From Lachnospiraceae bacterium (GTDB lineage Bacteria > Bacillota > Clostridia > Lachnospirales > Lachnospiraceae), in contig JAISUG010000035.1 in the NCBI GenBank assembly GCA_031272185.1, forward strand, positions 1 to 41,222: DNA of 41,222 nt, read 5' to 3'. The translations under genes and the position numbers were made by a program. A model generated the notes under the pieces. That model saw only the letters and a program-made list of their open reading frames with translations. It was not told where the DNA came from and made no database searches. Of this stretch, positions 14,388 to 22,624 are shown piece after piece. The first letter of the stretch is position 1. The number at the start of each line of letters is the position of its first letter.

Positions 14388-15662
14388 TTACACCGCCCCC
14401 AGCGCCTGGCCGATGTCCTCGATGATGTCCTGGGCGTTTTCGATGCCGCAGGACAGGCGCACCAGGTCCGGGCCCACCCCCGCTGCTTCAAGCTGGGCGT
14501 CCGTCATCTGGCGGTGCGTGGTGCCCGCGGGGTGGAGCACGCAGGTCTTCGCATCGGCCACGTGGGTCGCGATGGCGCACATTTTCAGCGAATCCATGAA
14601 CTTCGCCGCCGCTTCCCGCCCGCCCGCGACGCCAAAGGAGATCACGCCGCAGGTGCCATGGGGCATGTACTTTTGCGCCAGCGCATGGTACCGGTTCCCG
14701 GGAAGCCCCGGGTAGTTCACCCATGTGACCTGGCCGTGGCCCGACAGGTACTGCGCCACCGCCTGGGCGTTCTCGCAGTGCCTCTTCATCCGGAGTGGCA
14801 GGCTCTCCAGGTGGGTGTTTAGCAGGAAACTGTTCATGGGCGCGGGGGTGGACCCCAGGTCGCGCATGAGCTGGGCCACCGCTTTCGTGATGTACGCCCC
14901 CTTGCCGAAATCCCTGGTGTAGACCACGCCGTGGTAGCTGTCATCCGGCAGGGTCAACCCCCGGAACATGTCGGGGTTTTGTTCCCAGTCGAAGTTCCCG
15001 CTGTCCACGATGGCCCCGCCCACGCATGTGGCATGGCCGTCCATGTACTTCGTGGTGGAGTGGACGACGATGTCCGCGCCGAACTCGAAAGGGCGGCAGT
15101 TCACAGGCGTGGGGAAGGTGTTGTCCACGATGAGCGGCACGCCGTGGGCATGGGCGGCATCCGCCCATTTTTCGAAATCCAGCACCACCATCGCCGGGTT
15201 GGCGAGGCTCTCGGCAAACACCGCGCGGGTTTTCGAGCAAAATGCCGCGTTGATCTCGTCCGCGTCCGCATCCGGGTGGACGAAGGTGCAGCCGATGCCC
15301 ATCCGCCGCATGGTGACCGCGATGAGGTTGTACGTCCCGCCGTAGATTGCGCTGGAAGCGACGATGTGGTCGCCCGCGGAGCAGATGTTGAACAACGCGA
15401 AGAAACTCGCCGCCTGGCCGCTGGAGGTGAGCATCGCCGCCGCGCCCCCCTCCATGGCGCAGATCTTCGCCGCGGCGTGGTCGTTCGTGGGGTTTTGCAG
15501 CCGGGTGTAGAAATACCCCGCCTCCGACAGGTCAAACAGCCGGGCCATCTGCTCGCTGGACTCGTATTTGAACGTGGTGGACTGGATGATGGGCAGCTGG
15601 CGCGGTTCCCCGTTCCCCGGCCGGTACCCCCCCTGGACGCTGATGGTTTCGATGTGTGGCAT
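14388..15662 (-). CDS. metY: O-acetylhomoserine aminocarboxypropyltransferase (O-acetylhomoserine sulfhydrylase)
   Basis: This PLP enzyme makes homocysteine (or methionine) from O-acetylhomoserine and sulfide (or methanethiol), in methionine synthesis in the cytoplasm. The 424-residue protein shows Cys/Met-metabolism family motifs: SVQGGYRPGNGEPRQLPI, TTFKYESSEQMARLF, YFYTRLQNPTNDHAA, IVDNTFPTPVNCRPFEFGAD and the PLP-lysine motif VHSTTKYMDGHATCVGG. The C-terminus (TTHRQMTDAQLEAAGVGPDL, VRLSCGIENAQDII) is typical. The ATG of MPHIETISVQGG follows AAAGGAGAGG. A promoter lies 28-55 bases upstream. No SAM riboswitch or T-box is seen in the short leader. Together with mtnP/mtnA this points to active sulfur amino acid recycling. 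Confidence 0.93.
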   Translation of the reverse strand: MPHIETISVQGGYRPGNGEPRQLPIIQSTTFKYESSEQMARLFDLSEAGYFYTRLQNPTNDHAAAKICAMEGGAAAMLTSSGQAASFFALFNICSAGDHIVASSAIYGGTYNLIAVTMRRMGIGCTFVHPDADADEINAAFCSKTRAVFAESLANPAMVVLDFEKWADAAHAHGVPLIVDNTFPTPVNCRPFEFGADIVVHSTTKYMDGHATCVGGAIVDSGNFDWEQNPDMFRGLTLPDDSYHGVVYTRDFGKGAYITKAVAQLMRDLGSTPAPMNSFLLNTHLESLPLRMKRHCENAQAVAQYLSGHGQVTWVNYPGLPGNRYHALAQKYMPHGTCGVISFGVAGGREAAAKFMDSLKMCAIATHVADAKTCVLHPAGTTHRQMTDAQLEAAGVGPDLVRLSCGIENAQDIIEDIGQALGAV

Positions 15663-15689
15663 GATTTCCTCTCCTTTCGGTTTCCTCCC

Positions 15690-15717
15690 GCTATATCCGA
15701 CGGTCGTGCCTTGACAA
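15690..15717 (-). promoter_or_regulatory. Promoter of metY
   Basis: On the minus strand TTGTCA (15712-15717) and TATAGC (15690-15695) are separated by 16 bases, leaving a leader of only about 20 bases. The -35 lies inside the palindrome CCTTGACAAGG, which is duplicated 71 bases upstream. Confidence 0.5.
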
Positions 15718-15814
15718 GGCCGGCTTTCAACGCGGATCCAAACGACCTGGCGCGTGGCAAAGGCTGCTGGGAGTTCTCGCCTTGACAAGGCCGGCTTTCA
15801 ACGCAGATCCAAAC
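15709..15814. repeat. 71-bp-spaced duplication upstream of metY
   Basis: CCTTGACAAGGCCGGCTTTC followed by AACGC(G/A)GATCCAAAC occurs at 15709-15743 and 15780-15814 with one difference. The right copy carries the -35-like TTGTCA but no partner -10. The unit contains the short palindrome CCTTGACAAGG. Confidence 0.9.
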
Positions 15815-15849
15815 CCTGCAGCATGTCCAGGATGCCCGAAATTCTCCCC

Positions 15850-16242
15850 CTAAGGCTGGCAATCACATACGGTGGGTTGAACCGGCTTCCCCGCACTCGC
15901 TTTCGGCTTCGTCAGGTCGTAGCTGCCCCCGATCTGCCGCTGTATCTCCTCGTCGGGCACGTCCGATCCGATGACCACCGTGTTCCAGTGCTCCTTGTTC
16001 ATGTGGTAGCCCGTAATCACCCCCTCATACGCCCGGCGCAGGAAATGCGCCTCCATGGGGTCGCATTTGAGGTTCAGGTACAGCTTGCCGTCGTGGTGCA
16101 GCAGCAGGGCGAATGATTTCCTGTTCGCCCGGTGGCGCATGACCGCGGTGGCGGTCTCGTCGGTCACCCCGCCGTCGAACGGATAGTCCTCATATGCGCC
16201 CGCAAGCGTCAGGCAGTAATCGATGATTTCCCTGCGCGTCAT
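15850..16242 (-). CDS. MmcQ/YjbR family protein
   Basis: The 130-residue protein matches MmcQ/YjbR: TRREIIDYCLTLAGAYEDYP at the N-terminus, then the strand-rich core KSFALLLHHDGKLYLNLKCDPMEAHFLR, EGVITGYHMNKEHWNTVVIGSDVPDEEI and a C-terminal helix. Members have a CyaY-like double-wing fold and are annotated as DNA-binding, but a cellular role is not established. The start is the ATG at 16242 after GGAGG, not the ATG twelve bases upstream that overlaps the ribosome site. It lies downstream of rlmB, 41 bases away. Confidence 0.85.
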   Translation of the reverse strand: MTRREIIDYCLTLAGAYEDYPFDGGVTDETATAVMRHRANRKSFALLLHHDGKLYLNLKCDPMEAHFLRRAYEGVITGYHMNKEHWNTVVIGSDVPDEEIQRQIGGSYDLTKPKASAGKPVQPTVCDCQP

Positions 16243-16282
16243 GTTAACCTCCATTCCGCCGCTGCCCTCTGCTGCGCATCGG

Positions 16283-17269
16283 TCATATCGCTCGTTCCCC
16301 CATCTTCCGCTGCCGCACCACCTCGAATGCCAGCACCCCGGCGGCCACGGATGCGTTCAGGGAGTCGATGTCACCGGTGGTGGGGATCCGCACCGCGTAG
16401 TCGCACTTTTCACGCAGGAGTTTGCCCACGCCCTCCCCCTCAGAGCCGATCACCAGGCCCAGGGGGCCTTTCAGGTCCACCGAGTACATCTCCTCACCAT
16501 CGGTGGCGCCCCATGCGAACCACAGCCCCTCCTTTTTCAGTTCCTCCACGGTGGCCCCCAGGTTCGTCACCTTCGCCACTTTCGTGTAGTTCAGCGCCCC
16601 CGCGGACGCCTTCGCCACCGTCGCGGTCAGCCCCACAGCCCGGCGTTTGGGGATGATGACGCCGTGTGCGCCCGCCATGTTCGCGGTGCGGATGATGGCC
16701 CCCAGGTTGTGGGGGTCCTCGATGCCGTCCAGCAAAAACAAAAAGGGCGGCTCCCCCCTTTTCCTGGCCACATCCAGCAGATCCCCCACCGAGGCGTACC
16801 CATAGGCCGCCGCCTTGGCGATGACGCCCTGGTGCTTGCCTGTTTCGGATAGCTGGTCCAGCCGCTCCCTGGAGACGAAGCTCACCACGGTGTCCTGTTT
16901 GCGCGCCAGGCGCAGGATGGACTGGATGGGCCCGTCCTTGCACCCGTCCAGCACGAAGAGCCTGTCCACGGTCTTCCCCGACCGCAGCAGCTCCGTCACC
17001 GCATGGCGCCCCTCGACGGTGGCGTCAGGCTCGTTTGCGCCGCCTGATTCATGTGCCTCATATACATCAAGGGTGTCGCCCGCATAGCTTGCGCTGCTTG
17101 TGTCGCCCTCATAGCTTGCGTCGCTTGTGTCGCCCGCATAGCTTGCGCCGACTGTTGCGTTCACGTCATGTCTGTCGCCAACGGCGTCCTTAAAGCTGAC
17201 ACCTCTTCTTGTGCCTGTATCGTCTTTTCTATATATGCTTTCATGGTTGCGTTTTCTGTTTCGTTCCAT
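16283..17269 (-). CDS. rlmB: 23S rRNA (guanosine-2'-O-)-methyltransferase, TrmH/RlmB type, repeat-bearing N-terminus
   Basis: This SPOUT-class methyltransferase is expected to 2'-O-methylate a guanosine in 23S rRNA (G2251 in E. coli RlmB). The core starts near residue 83 (VEGRHAVTELLRSGKTVDRL) with the substrate-binding domain, then the knotted catalytic domain: FLLDGIEDPHNLGAIIRTANMAGAHGVIIPKRRAVGL, LVIGSEGEGVGKLL and IPTTGDIDSLNASVAAGVLAFE. The first 80 residues are an added hydrophilic leader with three 9-residue units (ASYAGDTSD, ASYEGDTSS, ASYAGDTLD) encoded by 27-base repeats near 17080-17160. The start is uncertain: 17269 (MERNRKRN) follows a G-run at short spacing. The mrnC gene precedes it, the usual Clostridia order. 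Confidence 0.88.
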   Translation of the reverse strand: MERNRKRNHESIYRKDDTGTRRGVSFKDAVGDRHDVNATVGASYAGDTSDASYEGDTSSASYAGDTLDVYEAHESGGANEPDATVEGRHAVTELLRSGKTVDRLFVLDGCKDGPIQSILRLARKQDTVVSFVSRERLDQLSETGKHQGVIAKAAAYGYASVGDLLDVARKRGEPPFLFLLDGIEDPHNLGAIIRTANMAGAHGVIIPKRRAVGLTATVAKASAGALNYTKVAKVTNLGATVEELKKEGLWFAWGATDGEEMYSVDLKGPLGLVIGSEGEGVGKLLREKCDYAVRIPTTGDIDSLNASVAAGVLAFEVVRQRKMGERAI

Positions 17270-17302
17270 ACCCCCCCCGCTGCGCTGCACCCGATTGCGC
17301 TT

Positions 17303-17752
17303 TTATTCACTTACCTCGCTGGCGGCCCCCTGCCCCAGCGCCCACCCCACCCCGGCCTCCACCAGCTTGGCGGCGCGCGACGCCTGCCCTTTCAGGTACA
17401 GGTAGCCTACCAGCGATTCCAGCGCCGTGGCCATATGGTAGTCCGCGGGCTTGGCGTTTTTGGCCAATGTGGCGGGTTTGGCATTGCGCCCCCTCCTAAA
17501 CGCCGCCGCCTCTTCCGGCGAGAGCCCAGGTTCCAGGTATGCAGCCATCCGTGCCTGTGCCCCAGCGTTCACCAATGCGGTACACCGCTTGCTCATTCGG
17601 TTTACCTGGGTGTTCCCATCCCTTGCTATCTTCGTGCGTACAATGAGTTCGAACAGCGCATCCCCCAGGAAAGCCAGTGCCAGCGGGGAATACGTGTCCG
17701 CATCCCGGGCATCCGCCGCCAGCGCATCCAGCCAGTTTTCACTTTCCGTCAT
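17303..17752 (-). CDS. mrnC: Mini-ribonuclease III
   Basis: This is an RNase III-type endoribonuclease without the double-stranded RNA-binding domain; it matures the 23S rRNA ends. The 149-residue protein has the catalytic-helix region YSPLALAFLGDALFELIVRTKI (acidic residues in LGDALFE), QVNRMSKRCTALVNAGAQARM and the second signature DYHMATALESLVGYLYLKG. The ATG at 17752 (MTESENW) follows AAGGAAG; an in-frame ATG at 17779 would overlap cysS by 16 bases and cannot be excluded. It follows cysS by 11 bases, matching the conserved cysS-mrnC-rlmB order. Confidence 0.92.
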   Translation of the reverse strand: MTESENWLDALAADARDADTYSPLALAFLGDALFELIVRTKIARDGNTQVNRMSKRCTALVNAGAQARMAAYLEPGLSPEEAAAFRRGRNAKPATLAKNAKPADYHMATALESLVGYLYLKGQASRAAKLVEAGVGWALGQGAASEVSE

Positions 17753-17763
17753 CGTTTCTTCCT

Positions 17764-19758
17764 TCACTTCCGCTTCCACTTCACGCCGTCTTTCGTGTCT
17801 TCCAGCGCTATACCCATCCCTGCCAGCTCGTCACGGATCTGGTCCGCCAGTTTGAAATCCTTCGCTTTGCGTGCCGCCTGGCGCCGCTCGATCATCTCCT
17901 CCACCTGCGAATCCAGGCTCACTTCCGCCTCGTATGGGATGATACCCAGCACGTCGCAGAGGGTTTCCAGTGTGGATTTCATTTTGCCAATGTAACCCGC
18001 GCTGCTGCCCTCATCTGCGGTGGAATTGGCGAGTTTCACCATCTCGAAAAGCGCCGCCAGGCCGTCAGCGGTGTTCATGTCGTCGTCCATGGCGTCTTCG
18101 AACTTTTTCACCAAGGCGGCGGCCTTTTCCAGGTTTTTGCACTCGTCACCGGTCAAGCCGGGGCCGACATCCGGCACGCTGCCTGCCGCCCCATTACTTC
18201 CCGGTGCGTTCCCTGCCAAAGTACCCGCTGCCGGTGCACCCGCCTCGCCGCTGCCTGCCGCCCCATTGCTTCCCGGCGCGTTCCGTGCCAAAGTACCCGC
18301 TGCCGGTGCACCCGCCTCGCCGCTGCCTGCCGCCCCGGTGGACCCGGATGCCACGCCGCTGCCCGGTGCACCATCAGTCCCGGCTCCCACCGCAACTGAC
18401 GCGCCTGCGCCGCCCGCTTTCCCATCCAGCTCCACAAGCCTGCCCATGGCGGTGCGGATGCGCGCCAGGGACTGCTTCGCCGACTTCATGGCATCCTCAT
18501 CGAAATTCACCGGGCTGCGGTAATGTGCGCTCAGCATGAACAGCCGCAGCACCTGCAAGTCGTACATCCCTGCGATGTCCCGCACGGTGAAGAAATTCCC
18601 CTCGGACTTTGACATTTTGGTGCCATTGATGTTGAGGAAGGCATTGTGCATCCAATACCTGGCAAACGGCACATGGTTGGCCGCCTCGCTCTGGGCGATT
18701 TCGTTCTCGTGGTGGGGGAAAATCAGGTCCTCGCCCCCCGCATGGATGTCGATCTCGTCGCCCAAGTATTTCTTCGCCATGACGGAGCACTCGATGTGCC
18801 AACCCGGCCGCCCCTGGCACCACGGTGACTCCCAGTAGGGCTCCCCGTCCTTTTTGGGTTTCCACAGCACGAAGTCGCCGGGTTCTTCCTTCTCCTCCCC
18901 CTCGACCTTGATGGGGCGGAGTTTGTGGGACAGATCCTGGGGTGCTTCTTTCGAGGCTGTGCCGTTTTCACCTGCCCCGCCGGCCGCGTCATCCGCCCCA
19001 TGGCCAACGCCCGGCCCGCCATCGCCCGCACCGGGGCCGCCGGCATCGTCATCTGCATCGGCACCAGCATCGAAACCGGCACCGAAGCCACCGACATCGA
19101 CAGCGCCACCGACATCGACAGCGCCACCGGCATCGGCAGCTGCGCCCTCACCGATGGCGTTCGCACCCGCACTGCCGGCATCGGCAGACGTTTGCACCGC
19201 TACCGCTACCGCCGCCTCCGCCCAGGCGAGCGCTGCCCCCGTCGCCATGCCCCCGTCCCTCAGTGCGGAAAGCTGGTCGTGTACGTTGCGGTGGGACAGC
19301 TTCCCATATTCCGGGAAAGACGCCGTGCGGTAGTACACCGTCCCGTCGCTGGCTCGGTACGCATTGCCCTGCTCCACCAGTTTGCCGATCATGTCCAGCA
19401 TCCCCTGCACCTCTTCGGTGGCCAGGGGGTGTGCGGTGGCCGGGCGCACGTTCATGGCCGCCATGTCCGTCTTGCACTCGGCGATGTAGCGGGCGGTGAG
19501 CTCGGAAGTCCCCACCCCCTCCTCCTGCGCCTTGGCGATGATCTTGTCGTCAATGTCCGTGAAATTGGACACATAGTTCACGTCATAGCCCCGGTACTCG
19601 AAGTACCGCCGCACTGTGTCAAACACGATCATGGGGCGGGCGTTGCCGATATGGATCAGGTTGTACACCGTGGGCCCGCACACGTACATCTTCACCTTGC
19701 CGGGCTCCACCGGCACGAACTCTTCCTTTTGTTTTGACAGCGTGTTGTAGATCTTCAT
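17764..19758 (-). CDS. cysS: Cysteinyl-tRNA synthetase with two large low-complexity inserts
   Basis: Class I aminoacyl-tRNA synthetase for Cys. HIGN (about 36-39) and KMSKS (about 381-385) are intact. Zinc ligands are present: Cys27 (YVCGPTVYN), Cys324 (WHIECSVMA) and the HHENE region. The protein has 664 residues against roughly 460 in relatives. The excess is in two Gly/Ala/Asp-rich inserts: about 170-285, between KLSHRNVHDQL and FVLWKPKK, and about 447-535, in the helical region after GRLVELDGK. The second contains 24-residue units (72 bases, at 18178, 18250, 18322). The start at MKIYNTLSKQ is chosen by homology; an ATG at 19758+21 with GGGGAG upstream is an alternative. Confidence 0.93.
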   Translation of the reverse strand: MKIYNTLSKQKEEFVPVEPGKVKMYVCGPTVYNLIHIGNARPMIVFDTVRRYFEYRGYDVNYVSNFTDIDDKIIAKAQEEGVGTSELTARYIAECKTDMAAMNVRPATAHPLATEEVQGMLDMIGKLVEQGNAYRASDGTVYYRTASFPEYGKLSHRNVHDQLSALRDGGMATGAALAWAEAAVAVAVQTSADAGSAGANAIGEGAAADAGGAVDVGGAVDVGGFGAGFDAGADADDDAGGPGAGDGGPGVGHGADDAAGGAGENGTASKEAPQDLSHKLRPIKVEGEEKEEPGDFVLWKPKKDGEPYWESPWCQGRPGWHIECSVMAKKYLGDEIDIHAGGEDLIFPHHENEIAQSEAANHVPFARYWMHNAFLNINGTKMSKSEGNFFTVRDIAGMYDLQVLRLFMLSAHYRSPVNFDEDAMKSAKQSLARIRTAMGRLVELDGKAGGAGASVAVGAGTDGAPGSGVASGSTGAAGSGEAGAPAAGTLARNAPGSNGAAGSGEAGAPAAGTLAGNAPGSNGAAGSVPDVGPGLTGDECKNLEKAAALVKKFEDAMDDDMNTADGLAALFEMVKLANSTADEGSSAGYIGKMKSTLETLCDVLGIIPYEAEVSLDSQVEEMIERRQAARKAKDFKLADQIRDELAGMGIALEDTKDGVKWKRK
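18178..18340. repeat. 72-bp tandem repeat inside cysS
   Basis: GCTGCCTGCCGCCCC recurs at 18178, 18250 and 18322, two intervals of exactly 72 bases. The translated unit on the minus strand is 24 residues, Ala/Gly-rich with the shared core GEAGAPAAGTLA. The copies differ at a few positions, so this is not a sequencing stutter. Confidence 0.92.
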
Positions 19759-19885
19759 GGTATTCCCGCTCTCTTTCATAATCTCCCCATATTGCGAAGT
19801 GCTGCAATGTGCTGCGCCCTCCAGGCGCTTTCATGGATGCACTTTCGTTGCCATGCGCACGTCACCGCGAGTCGCACAGCCCGTA

Positions 19886-20524
19886 TCACAAACTTCGGTC
19901 AATGCTTTCCCCTCTGTATGCGCAGCCACTGCATCCGGCACACGACGGACAACCTGCACGGGCACCGGGCCCGTCGCCGGAAACACCTTGATACAGGCCA
20001 TCGCCATCGCAAACCGCCGCCACCCTGCCCGCATCCGCGCCCCAAGCGTCACGCAGGCCGCAGAGCATGGATACCGCATGGCAGGCGATCCCCTCGCCCG
20101 TGCCGGTGAACCCCAGCCCCTCCTCGGTGGTGGCCTTGACATTCACGCAGCCCACATCAATCCCCAGGACCTGCGCCAGGTTCCGCACCATCCCGTCTAT
20201 ATATCCGGCCAGTTTCGGCCTCTGTGCGATGACCGTCACATCGATGTTTTCCACGACATAACATTTCTCTTCCAGCATGTCCCGCACCTGCGCCAGCAGC
20301 TCCAGGCTGGAAATCCCCTTGTAGAGCTCGTCGCTGTCCGGGAAATGCCGCCCGATGTCGCCCAGCCCGGCCGCCCCCAGGAGAGAGTCCATCACCGCAT
20401 GGGTGAGCACGTCCGCATCCGAATGCCCCAGCAGGCCCATCTCATACGGGATGTCCACCCCGCCCAGTACCAGCTTGCGCCCCGCCACCAGGCGGTGCAC
20501 GTCATACCCATGTCCTATCCGCAT
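19886..20524 (-). CDS. ispF: 2-C-methyl-D-erythritol 2,4-cyclodiphosphate synthase with C-terminal Cys tail
   Basis: IspF catalyses cyclodiphosphate formation in the non-mevalonate isoprenoid pathway. The 212-residue protein begins [12 protein letters not shown] (metal ligands Asp8 and His10) and has [26 protein letters not shown] with the third metal His, [10 protein letters not shown], and [23 protein letters not shown]. Family members end near residue 160. Here about 52 residues follow, Gly/Ala-rich and closing with four cysteines at 192, 195, 198 and 201 (C-x2-C-x2-C-x2-C). The start is by homology; a GGGG stretch lies close upstream. Three imperfect CGGCTGTTT motifs lie upstream at about 20587-20645. 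ispD is not next to it. The 127 bases to cysS contain nothing else obvious. Confidence 0.92.
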   Translation of the reverse strand: MRIGHGYDVHRLVAGRKLVLGGVDIPYEMGLLGHSDADVLTHAVMDSLLGAAGLGDIGRHFPDSDELYKGISSLELLAQVRDMLEEKCYVVENIDVTVIAQRPKLAGYIDGMVRNLAQVLGIDVGCVNVKATTEEGLGFTGTGEGIACHAVSMLCGLRDAWGADAGRVAAVCDGDGLYQGVSGDGPGARAGCPSCAGCSGCAYRGESIDRSL

Positions 20525-20692
20525 GCCCCACGCTTTCCCAATCGAACTCCACCCACCGCCAGGCTCCATCAGCCCGCTTTGCCACCCGGCTGTTTTTCTC
20601 CCACGGAAGTTTCCCCAACCGGCTGTTTCCCCCAATCGGCTGTTTCCAACCCATCTGCAAAGGTTGTTTCCATGCCTAACCGGTTCCGGCGG

Positions 20693-21628
20693 TCACACGA
20701 TCATCTTGATCTTCTTTTCCACGCAGCTTATCTGTATGTCGCTCTGGGTCAGGCAGCTCTCGCCGTCCGCATGGACCGCGATGGGCCTCTCCGTGTGGAA
20801 AATGACCTCACTGCACAGGAACCTCCGCACGTTGCGGCTCTTCTTCCCGCTGCGCCCATAGAGCCGGAACAGCACGGGGATGAGCTTGGGCCTGAATGCG
20901 CTGCTGATGACGCACACCTGCAGCCTGCCATCCGTCTGCCCCTCTTCCCTGGCGTAGCGTTCGAAAAACCGGCTCTCCCTGGCATCGGACAGCACATTGG
21001 CCATGGCCATGTACATATGCTGGAACTCCACCCTCTTGACGCCGTCCAACAGCAGGTACCCCCGCACCGGGTGCGCGCAGAGGATCTGCCTGCACCCGAT
21101 GAAAAAATATATCCATTTTTCCAGCCGCAGGAAATGCAGCAGCCGCTTGAACGATGAATGGTTCACGCTGTGGCGCACCGCGGCATCCAGCCCCAGCCCC
21201 GCGCCTGTCATGAAGCGCCTGTGCACCACCTCGTCCGTGCCGCAGGAAGCGATGCCGTAGTCCAGCAGGCGGTAGCTGACCCCGCTTAGCAGTTTGCGGC
21301 AAAACGCCCTGGGGCTCCTGGTCAGGTGGAGGCAGTTTTGCAACTCCCCCGACGCACCCACAGGCAGGTAGGCCATCTGGACCGGTTGGCGCATGTCCAG
21401 CCCGTCCACCACCTCGTTCATGGTGCCGTCGCCGCCCACCACGGCCACCACCCTCTCATCCAGCGATGCACTCCCCAGCGTAGCCGCGTATTCCCTGGCG
21501 TCACCTGGATGGCTGGTCAGGTACGCCTCGTATTCCAGGCCCTTGCGCTGGATGAGCTTTTCCAGTTTGTTCCATTTGCGCAGACCCAGCCCGCACCCGG
21601 AAACCGGGTTGACGATGAAGTATATCAT
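20693..21628 (-). CDS. Diacylglycerol kinase-family lipid kinase (YegS/DagK-like)
   Basis: The 311-residue protein has an N-terminal phosphate-binding YFIVNPVSGCGLG, the ATP motif VVAVVGGDGTMNEVVDGL and PVQMAYLPVGASGELQNCL, followed by the beta-rich C-terminal domain (VEFQHMYMAMANV, GRLQVCVISS). Such kinases phosphorylate diacylglycerol or related lipids at the membrane surface; the exact substrate cannot be told. The usual PxGTxNDF motif reads PVGASGELQN here, a clear divergence. The gene heads the leftward block ispF-cysS-mrnC-rlmB. A promoter with an internal palindrome sits about 120 bases upstream. Confidence 0.85.
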   Translation of the reverse strand: MIYFIVNPVSGCGLGLRKWNKLEKLIQRKGLEYEAYLTSHPGDAREYAATLGSASLDERVVAVVGGDGTMNEVVDGLDMRQPVQMAYLPVGASGELQNCLHLTRSPRAFCRKLLSGVSYRLLDYGIASCGTDEVVHRRFMTGAGLGLDAAVRHSVNHSSFKRLLHFLRLEKWIYFFIGCRQILCAHPVRGYLLLDGVKRVEFQHMYMAMANVLSDARESRFFERYAREEGQTDGRLQVCVISSAFRPKLIPVLFRLYGRSGKKSRNVRRFLCSEVIFHTERPIAVHADGESCLTQSDIQISCVEKKIKMIV

Positions 21629-21742
21629 ATGTTACCCCATGTATGGGCATCCACTGCGCCCGCCCTGTGCACCAGGCCTGACCCAACCCGGCAAAGCACC
21701 GAAAAGCGGCCGCAAACTCCCCCCTATCAGCCCATTTCCCCT

Positions 21743-21771
21743 ATTCTACCAAAACAAATGACATTTGTCAC
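21743..21771 (-). promoter_or_regulatory. Promoter with embedded palindromic operator upstream of the lipid kinase
   Basis: On the minus strand GTGACA (21766-21771) and TAGAAT (21743-21748) are separated by 17 bases. The spacer and part of the -35 are covered by a perfect 7-base-arm palindrome, ACAAATGACATTTGT (21754-21768). This placement is ideal for a repressor; the regulator is unknown. Confidence 0.6.
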
Positions 21772-21789
21772 CATGTTTTTCTGGGGCCT

Positions 21790-22085
21790 GCCGGATATGC
21801 GCCGTTCGTAGGTATTGCCCACACATTGCCCGATGACCGACAAGCCTACCGGCAAATGCCGCATATGCCCCATATGCGTCGCCCGTGTTACAGGTCACAC
21901 CGCCCCAGGGGCTTACAATGATCTGTTAATGACAACTGGTTTTCTTCCGGGAACAAATTGCCAACTTATTTCCAGTGGCAAACATTTGTGCTTGTGGTAG
22001 AAAAGCATCTGAGAAAAGGGGTGAAAGAATCTAACGAGCTGCTCTATGGGGACGAGGGTTGAAGAATCAGCGCAAGCCCTTTCTG
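21790..22085. other. Intergenic stretch with no recognised feature
   Basis: This lies between the lipid kinase promoter and the ssrA terminator. Base composition is lower in G+C than in the genes around it. An 84-codon minus-strand reading frame (21913-22167) runs through it and into ssrA, has no homology that I recognise and no convincing ribosome site. I see no structured RNA motif. Confidence 0.4.
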
Positions 22086-22123
22086 TAAAAAAACCGGCAA
22101 GCCCCGCCATGCGAAGCTTGCCG
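22086..22123 (-). terminator. Rho-independent terminator of ssrA
   Basis: On the minus strand an 8-base-pair stem CGGCAAGC/GCTTGCCG (22116-22123 and 22095-22102) with a 13-base loop is followed by GTTTTTTT, starting 14 bases after the mature 3' end of the tmRNA. Confidence 0.9.
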
Positions 22124-22136
22124 AACGACCAAATCG

Positions 22137-22472
22137 TGGAGCAGACGGGAGTCGGACCCGTGTCCAAAAACCAATTCCCTGTTCTTCTACTATCATAGCC
22201 CGATGTTTGACATTCCCTCTGCCAACCGGGAACGGGCGCCCTGATGGTTTTGGTAGCTTCATGTTACGCCTATACGCTCAAAGCTTTGCGCATATCGTTT
22301 CCCACATAGTCGATGCCGGGTTCTAGCGGTGTGGGTGCCGCTAGGCCGACAGCCGCAATCAAGCGGCGAGTGCTAAATTGTCTTCAGCGTTTATATTTAG
22401 TTTTGCCATTTGACGCATGGCTGCGGATAGCTTCACCAGCTGCATGATCCCTGTCGAAACCGGTACTGCCCC
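22137..22472 (-). ncRNA. ssrA: Transfer-messenger RNA (tmRNA)
   Basis: The tmRNA rescues stalled ribosomes and tags the nascent peptide. The 5' end GGGGCAGTACCGGTTTCGAC pairs with the 3' acceptor strand CTGCTCC (22138-22144) in seven base pairs with one G-U. The tag reading frame GCT...TGA (22359-22388) encodes AEDNLALAA, a typical ALAA-ending tag; the resume codon falls at nucleotide 85, the expected position, after TAAATATAAAC. Length is 336. The T-arm ACGGG/CCCGT is intact, but the T-loop begins TCCGACT instead of TTCGANT. The genome encodes CGA rather than CCA after the discriminator A, so CCA must be added enzymatically. Confidence 0.95.
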
Positions 22473-22519
22473 AAGTGGCGTGTGCCAAAACGCTGATACC
22501 CGGCACATCGCGGCCGCAA

Positions 22520-22620
22520 CGCCCAAATGCCTAGCCGCCCAAGACACCCATTACGCCCAAACGCCCAAGATGCCCAAGATGCCCAAACGCTCAAACGCCC
22601 AAGATGCCCAAAACGCCGCA
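22520..22620. repeat. Degenerate 9-bp tandem repeat upstream of ssrA
   Basis: The plus strand has about ten degenerate units of the type CCCAAGATG/CCCAAACGC, with a period of roughly nine bases and a few 7-8 base units. It lies about 50-150 bases upstream of the tmRNA 5' end and is not translated in a recognisable protein. Possible promoter elements for ssrA between it and 22473 are weak. Confidence 0.7.
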
Positions 22621-22624
22621 CCGC

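Noticed and set aside
21913-22167. 84-codon frame entering the ssrA 3' end
   Set aside because: It overlaps the tmRNA and its terminator, so it is almost certainly not a gene.
22404-22406. GCA as tmRNA resume codon giving the longer tag AKLNINAEDNLALAA
   Set aside because: It would put the resume codon at nucleotide 67; the GCT at nucleotide 85 after TAAATATAAAC fits known tmRNAs and gives AEDNLALAA.
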